From assembly GCA_015698045.1 (NCBI GenBank), contig BLAL01000250.1, forward strand, positions 248,001 to 312,000: a DNA stretch of 64,000 bases, given 5' to 3'. The stretch's first letter is position 1; each line of letters starts with the position of its first letter. The position numbers and the translations under genes are program-made. Shown here in pieces: positions 58,813 through 64,000 of this stretch. This stretch comes from Rhizophagus clarus (taxonomy: Eukaryota > Glomeromycota > Glomeromycetes > Glomerales > Glomeraceae). The notes beneath the pieces are model-generated. The model ran no database searches and was not told where the DNA came from. It saw only the letters and a list, made by a program, of their open reading frames with translations.

Positions 58813-59879
58813 ATACTATGAACATGACTAAAAAAATAGGTATTGTTCATAATGAAATAATATAAGTAAATATATAAAGGCATCAGTTAAATAATAACAA
58901 TTTATGTATAGCAAAAAAGAATCTGAACAAACTAATTAATGCTACATCAAATCCTTTAAGCCTATCAGAAAAACATGTCAAGTTAATTCATAGAAAAGGT
59001 ATTTTATTAATTTTAAAAAACCCTGTTTAAAAAAAAAACTGCATGGCATGTTTGACGAATATTAATATATGTAGAAATCTCCAAATGTAATGATCAACTG
59101 ATTTCATGTAAAATCCTAATATGTGAATCTTTAGTAGATAGTTTGGATTGTGCATTATCTACTGACAAAACAGAAGCAACAGATGATGATGATGATACAA
59201 TTGATTCTGATAATACAATTTAACAAGCATCTTCTACTACGAAGGATCCAAATTTAGCGTTTAAAGCTTTACTTCTAATGATTTAGTACCGTTATTTACA
59301 ACATTTGTCAAAATGATGATTTCAAGCATGTCTGCAGAATCTACGGAAAAATTGATAAATGCTGATCAGAACCATAACAATAATTCATCTTCAAGTAATA
59401 ATGTGGTATGTTCATATACTTCAAATGGTTTATCAAATAAAGTTTCAAAATATTAATCAATTTTATAGAATCGACTTGCAACTTTATTTATAAATGAGTC
59501 CAAGGTTCTTTTTCTCTGTATACATAAGCCATTATCAGAGCTGGTTTTACCTTTAGCTAGGAAATGTGCAAGACATCTCAAAATTACTGAAATAAATGCT
59601 AAAAAAGCCAAGCAGAAAGGTTGTGGGAGGACCCTGAGCAATATATAAATATGTTAGATTTGAGTTTGCTTAATGATCATATCAAAAAAAAACCCTATGT
59701 AAGACTTTTATTTGCTTATTTTAAAAATTTTTAGTTGGTTAGATATTTAAATGTGTAGTTGAACTTATTTTTATTCCAGCTCAGTAATTATATTTGCGTA
59801 GCAGAACTCCTTATTCGTATAACAAAGATTTTCATATATATATATAGAGAGAGAATTTTAATTTCTCACGTATATCAAA

Positions 59880-60480
59880 AAAATTTTTTTACAAAAAATT
59901 TTTTTAAACTGGTACTTCTTTTCTATTATTTTACACATTTTAATTTTATAAACACAATATTGAGTTTAATATTTATAAAAAAAATCATGTTTTTATAATA
60001 ATATTCTCATATTCTTATTTTTTATTTGCTAATTTTACTGATATATAAAATGAATTTTGGACAAATGAAATTACCTTTTTATGTTTAAGTAAATTGTTCA
60101 GCAATTGTAAAAAGTATTTGTATTTCAATTTTTATGATTCTAAGTATAATATTTGTGAAAATAATTATATTTTTTAAACAGTACTAACTCCAAAAAATTT
60201 TTTTTTCTCTTTTAACTTCAGGACGTAATAACATCACTTGGTCAAATGAAATTACTTTTTGATATTTAAAAAGTTGTTCAGTAATGTCGAATCTACCTGT
60301 GTATAAATTTTTATAATGATTGAACTAATATCTGTGAAGTATTGGCTATTTTTGTATTATCAATTTTTTTGCGAAAACACGTTTTGCAACTTCAGAGCGT
60401 GATTTCACCACTTTAGTCAAATGAAATCGCCTTTTTCCGCTTAAGTAAAATTGTTTAGCGAAGTTAAATTTACCTATTAA
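59880..60480. repeat. tandem repeat of about 180 bp, three diverged copies
   Basis: tcaaatgaaattacctttt-type words start near 60060, 60242 and 60417. Each is followed by ttaagtaaattgttcagc and a long AT-rich stretch. Confidence 0.75.
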
Positions 60481-60489
60481 AGGCATGCA

Positions 60490-60670
60490 AATTGAGCCAG
60501 ACCTGGATCAGCCCAGCCCAGACCCAGGTGCCAGGCCGGGTCTGGGCTGGCAAATTTTAATTAAAATAAGATCTGGGCCGGGATGGGCTGGCAGATTTTT
60601 TTTGGAAAAACCCAGATTTTCTTAATTCTGGCCAAGATTACCTTAATTCTGGCCAAAATTAAGTTTGCCA
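60490..60670. repeat. GC-rich gggctggc inverted repeat with AATTCTGGCC words
   Basis: cagcccagcccagacccagg is mirrored by gccgggtctgggctggc, then gatctgggccgggatgggct. It is followed by two ttaattctggcc words like those of the 14.9-16 kb satellite. Confidence 0.65.
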
Positions 60671-61032
60671 CAAATTTCTAATTTTGGATCAGACTTGAGA
60701 ATCAATATATAGAACAAAATGGGGGTTCTGGGACAAGATTTCTGAATAGGTATAATTAGTGTAAGCCTCTCCCGGCTTATTTCCCGATATACAAAATTTA
60801 TGTAATCTTTTTTTAACCCAAATTTGTTCTCAAGACCAGGAAATATATTGAAATATGATATTGAATTTAAGTTTTAAATCAGGCTGGGGCACAAATCCTG
60901 TTAACATATCTTCTTATCCAAATTTTTAGTTTTCAAGTTAAAGGAGATAACCATCTTTGTTAACGCGCTGGCCCAATTTTAATCTCAAATAATATAACGA
61001 AAAAAGTATGTCATATTGCTTGCCTCTTAGAA

Positions 61033-61079
61033 GAACGCTGAACACCGAGGACCGAAGTGTCCGAGTGTGTTCAGCGTTC
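61033..61079. repeat. perfect 13-bp stem-loop, GC-rich
   Basis: gaacgctgaacac (61033-61045) and gtgttcagcgttc (61067-61079) are exact complements. The 21-nt loop has its own ggac/gtcc pairing. It stands out in AT-rich DNA; no T-tract follows. Confidence 0.8.
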
Positions 61080-61428
61080 GACCTGTCAAGCATAATTTGC
61101 ATACCATATTTTTATGTTATACTAGAATTAATTCAAAAAACTGATTTATAGTTGTAAACAAAGATCAAATTTTGGTACCATGACCAAAGGGAGGGTACCA
61201 AAATCTTGAATGATAGAAAGTAAATCAAAAAGGCCATTGAACCTATTCTAGTAAACCAATAATTTCTTGATATACAGGAAATCATTCTAGAGCCAATTCT
61301 TTACCAAAATACTGGGGACAAAAAGTTATACGAAAAAAAAAGTCTCACCTCTGGGGTACCAAAATTTCTGGGTATACAAAGATTAAGGATACCAAAATTC
61401 TGGCGCAAGGTACCAAAATTTTATTAGC

Positions 61429-61683
61429 TTAGCTAACTTTCTGAAAAGCCCTAGAGCGCAACCTCTGATAGTGTTTAGAGACATAAAACCCTTTTATATG
61501 AGCTGGACATCGACCAGAATATGATCTAGTAAATCTTTCACATTCACTACAAGGAACATGTTGTTTATTAGCTAATTTTTGAACATATTTCCAATGAATT
61601 GAGCACCTATCTTTACGCATGCAAGATCTTCCACAAATTTCACCAGAGTAATGAATAAATGGACAAGTATATTCACCATACAT
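61429..61683 (-). CDS. 84-aa cysteine/histidine-rich protein
   Basis: Intact frame starting MYGEYTCPFIHYSGEICGRS. Eight cysteines and several histidines are arranged as C-x..-C-x3-C-x5-C-x2-H(W), then C-x2-C (PCSECERF) and GRCPAH, suggesting two zinc-binding knuckles. It ends in a basic tail (KHYQRLRSRAFQKVS). It heads away from the integrase-side genes and shares an upstream region of under 100 bp with the divergent 61780 gene. I do not recognise a named family. Placement beside an integrase suggests a structural or DNA-binding protein of the same mobile element. Confidence 0.7.
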   Translation of the reverse strand: MYGEYTCPFIHYSGEICGRSCMRKDRCSIHWKYVQKLANKQHVPCSECERFTRSYSGRCPAHIKGFYVSKHYQRLRSRAFQKVS

Positions 61684-61779
61684 AATGTAAATATTTTTTT
61701 CTTATACTAAATAATAAATAATAATTTAAAATAAAAAGTTTATATAAGTAACATATAATAAACCAAATACTTTTACACA

Positions 61780-62163
61780 ATGAGTACACAAAATCAATTA
61801 GCAGATACCAAGCCTACATATCAAGAAATTGAACAGGCATTAATAAATGTCATTAAGGCAGGAATCTATTATAGAAAGCCAAAGGATGGCAAATTCATGC
61901 AAAGCTATAAAGAAAGAGTCAAAAAATTGCGTCAGGCAGAAGACCCTGATGAATTTATCCTAGAAAATGCAAAAAGATTGTTCCCAACTAAGGATAAGTA
62001 TCATCAAATCATGGATGACTACAAATCTTGGTATGGAAAAGATCCAAAAATTCTCAATGCTGTTATAGACCTATATAAGTTATATTATAAATTAGCTAAG
62101 GATTATTTCAATACAGAAGAACAGGTTAATGAAGAAACTGAAGACTTCTTGTCGTCAATTTGA
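61780..62163 (+). CDS. 127-aa lysine-rich protein, unknown
   Basis: Intact frame starting MSTQNQLADTKPTYQEIEQA, predicted mostly helical, with a RKPKDGKFMQSYKERVKKLR basic segment and an acidic C-terminus (TEEQVNEETEDFLSSI). Its stop lies 6 bp before the end of the convergent integrase gene, a packing typical of compact virus-like elements. No family recognised. Confidence 0.7.
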   Translation: MSTQNQLADTKPTYQEIEQALINVIKAGIYYRKPKDGKFMQSYKERVKKLRQAEDPDEFILENAKRLFPTKDKYHQIMDDYKSWYGKDPKILNAVIDLYKLYYKLAKDYFNTEEQVNEETEDFLSSI

Positions 62164-62169
62164 TAAGAC

Positions 62170-63210
62170 CTACTGAGGAGGCAATTCTGTATCAAAGGGA
62201 ATAACCATCAATTCTTCTCGAACAAAAGATCTTTCAGAACGTTTGAGAATATAATCATCATTATCAATTAGCCCAAAGGGGACTTCTTCCAGCCAGTACA
62301 AGACCGGCTGATTTTTTTGTACCATGGATTGTTGAATATGATAAATATGTGGAGACCAATTCAAATCACCAGCACGATGTCTCCCATCGTCTAAATCAAT
62401 AGGATACAACAAATATCTTACTAATATATCGCTAGAAAGCTTTTCCTCATCAAAGCCCATAGGACCATTCCGAAGGTAAGAAGGCTTAGCAAAGACCTCT
62501 TTTTCCTTTATTGCATCAACAGGAGAAATATCAAGCTGACGTGTGATAGAATTATTAATGTCTTCAACAACTATCGGCAAATTCTTTACCCAAGCCCTGG
62601 ATCGTCTATCTAAAATCAAGAGATCAGAAGCATCCTGGGAAGGAAATAACTTTTCAACTAAGGTGCGATTTCTTTCAACAATACCCATAGTATGCTTAGA
62701 TTTGGCCTTCTGAATTTTCATGCCATGCTCTTTTATTAATTTCTCACAATTACCTTTAAATTCTGATCCTCTATCAGTAATTAATAATTTTGGCCAGACT
62801 AAAGGACATTCAGGATCATCATAGATTTTCTCAAGTGATCGAGCAATAGTAGCAGAAGTTAAGATTCCCTGCCTATCCTTAACACTATATGCACCAATAG
62901 GAATAGATGCTTTATATCTTGAAGTTACATCTACTACATTAAGGCAAAAAAGATAAGTAATCCGATTTACTTTATCATAAGGCATGTAGAGAACATCCGC
63001 CTGGTGGACTTCATTGGGAGTAGTAATAGAGGTAAAACTTGCATGAGGGATATATTTAGGACGAGGCTTATGTATTTGGTGTATAGCTTGTCTCTCAAGC
63101 CAGTCCCCCACTTCGTCTAAACTAAAATCATACCCAGCTTTAAGAGAAGCTTCATGTAATTTTTTAGCATTTTGATAATAACCAATAGGCTGATAATAAA
63201 TCTTTTTCAA
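62170..63210 (-). CDS. retroviral-type integrase, Polinton/Maverick-like
   Basis: 346-aa intact frame. The N-terminal part (YYQNAKKLHEASLKAG, DEVGDWLERQ) is the helical region seen before Polinton-type integrase cores. The rve core has D72 (HQADVLYMPYD), D146 (LLITDRGSEFKG) and E179 (MGIVERNRTLVEKL), with 32 residues between the second D and E. A C-terminal chromo/SH3-like part (about 283-338: RAGDLNWSPHIYHIQQ, PVLYWLEE, RSFVREELMVI) follows. No reverse transcriptase or Gag is adjacent. Small virus-like genes packed on both strands make a Polinton-like or related virus-derived element more likely than an LTR retrotransposon. An alternative is a domesticated integrase. Confidence 0.85.
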   Translation of the reverse strand: MKKIYYQPIGYYQNAKKLHEASLKAGYDFSLDEVGDWLERQAIHQIHKPRPKYIPHASFTSITTPNEVHQADVLYMPYDKVNRITYLFCLNVVDVTSRYKASIPIGAYSVKDRQGILTSATIARSLEKIYDDPECPLVWPKLLITDRGSEFKGNCEKLIKEHGMKIQKAKSKHTMGIVERNRTLVEKLFPSQDASDLLILDRRSRAWVKNLPIVVEDINNSITRQLDISPVDAIKEKEVFAKPSYLRNGPMGFDEEKLSSDILVRYLLYPIDLDDGRHRAGDLNWSPHIYHIQQSMVQKNQPVLYWLEEVPFGLIDNDDYILKRSERSFVREELMVIPFDTELPPQ

Positions 63211-63269
63211 AGCAATAGAAATATCAAAATTTCAAGCTTCACCAGAATCTATAGAAATAATAGGTAATA

Positions 63270-64000
63270 ATGGGAGTTGAGCAGACATATCTTGAACAAC
63301 TAAACAGCAACTTTGATCTAGGGATAAAGTTAGTACAAAAGAAAATCCACAAACTTGAAGAGAAAATTAAAGCCTGTGAGCGATATATTTCTCATTTTGA
63401 AAAGAATCTACAATCTTATGATGAAGAAGTTAATCAGCTAAAAGATAAATGTAAAGTTATTCTAGGTGAACTTAAAAAATGTCAGGATCACCTGAAGCTA
63501 AAAGAGGAGGCATTAGTTATTCAAGATAATCGAATTATCCAGCTAGAAGACACAATAGATAAACTTAAATCTCGTATACAAGAATTATCTAAATCTAGTA
63601 ATAAACATTCTGAAGAAGAAGAACGACTGGAGGAAGAAAATATGGCCATACCTGGTATTTTAATAAATATCGCTACAGCACTAGATCGGGTGGAAGCATA
63701 TATTGATGGGGATACATCATTTAACCCCAAAAATACACTAAATGGAATACGAATCTCATTAACAACTGCTCGTGGACTTATGCAAAGACATGTTCAAGAT
63801 GCTATTAATATGCAAGGTCAGCTTATTACTGCTCATGGTTTGCTTAATAATACCTATGGTCAGATAAATAACCTTATGAATGATATGGCAAATGTTAGAA
63901 ATGAATGTCTTCGAAGAGCTCAGCTACTGACTTTGGCATATAATAATGAGGCAAATGAGCGTCGACATTGGTGGCAAATAGCTCAAGATAGGCAAACTAA
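63270..64000 (+). CDS. coiled-coil protein, runs off window end
   Basis: Open from ATG 63270 to the window edge (243 codons so far), starting MGVEQTYLEQLNSNFDLGIK. Residues 20-125 are a long heptad-patterned coiled coil (QLKDKCKVILGELKKCQDHL, IIQLEDTIDKLKSRIQEL). A globular helical part follows with GILINIATALDRVEAYIDGD, GIRISLTTARGLM, and a Trp/Arg-rich end ANERRHWWQIAQDRQ. It is divergent from the integrase with 59 bp between start codons, so a shared promoter is likely. Probably a structural or accessory protein of the same element; family not identified. Confidence 0.75.
   Translation, partial: MGVEQTYLEQLNSNFDLGIKLVQKKIHKLEEKIKACERYISHFEKNLQSYDEEVNQLKDKCKVILGELKKCQDHLKLKEEALVIQDNRIIQLEDTIDKLKSRIQELSKSSNKHSEEEERLEEENMAIPGILINIATALDRVEAYIDGDTSFNPKNTLNGIRISLTTARGLMQRHVQDAINMQGQLITAHGLLNNTYGQINNLMNDMANVRNECLRRAQLLTLAYNNEANERRHWWQIAQDRQT

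Noticed and set aside
58622..58825. Minus-strand LTLFLTLFLTL frame
   Set aside because: Antisense translation of the acidic 24-bp repeat; not a membrane protein gene.

Overview
The window looks like repeat-rich genomic DNA from an arbuscular mycorrhizal fungus (Glomeromycotina, Rhizophagus/Gigaspora-like). The grounds are the very high A+T content, short introns with TACTAAC-like branch points, and the protein families present: a BTB-BACK-TLDc protein, a Crinkler-type N-terminus, Plavaka/CACTA TNP2 transposases, hAT transposases, a Myb/SANT-like protein, a gypsy Gag and a retroviral-type integrase of Polinton-like character. The taxonomic call rests on my recognition of these families and was not searched.

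Layout. 1-1.5 kb: decayed hAT transposase. 2.4-5.4 kb: minisatellite, then minus-strand copy A1 of a splice-site-bounded array. 5.5-6.6 kb: BTB-BACK-TLDc pseudogene. 7.3-7.8 kb: small secreted Cys-rich protein. 8-14 kb: repeats, duplicated segments and a Crinkler N-terminal gene. 14.7-20.8 kb: an inverted satellite structure split by a 4.1-kb TIR transposon with two convergent genes, one a 758-aa RAG1-like transposase with apparently intact catalytic and zinc-site spacing, the other a C2H2 zinc-finger protein. 20.8-24.6 kb: palindromic element and array B. 24.6-39.9 kb: a CACTA element with divergent coiled-coil and TNP2 pseudogenes, itself invaded by a CACTA-type element carrying an intact Myb/SANT gene plus array C, and by array element A2. 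42.8-43.8 kb: gypsy Gag fragment. 45.8-50.1 kb: 74-bp minisatellite and a hAT pseudogene split by element D. 50.3-51.7 kb: element E. 51.9-58.1 kb: a TNP2-like pseudogene split by elements F and G. 61.4-64 kb: start of a multi-gene element with an intact integrase, a Cys-rich protein, a small ORF and a coiled-coil protein.

How it fits together. Two things stand out. First, the 16.0-20.1 kb transposon: its transposase shows D...D-x18-C-x2-C...H-x4-H...E, the catalytic and zinc layout of RAG1, and its two genes converge between short TIRs as in ProtoRAG-type elements. Second, at least six tandem arrays (A1, A2, B, C, D, E) share one grammar although their sequences differ: a short exon-like unit, a GTA(A/T) donor, an intron-like spacer whose palindrome contains a CTAAY branch point, a T-tract and an AG acceptor. 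Four of them lie inside elements with terminal inverted repeats, three with target duplications that can be read directly because the element sits in a recognisable reading frame or between exact repeats. Most recognisable genes are dead transposon genes, and almost every nonsense codon inspected is explained by a single C:G to T:A transition.
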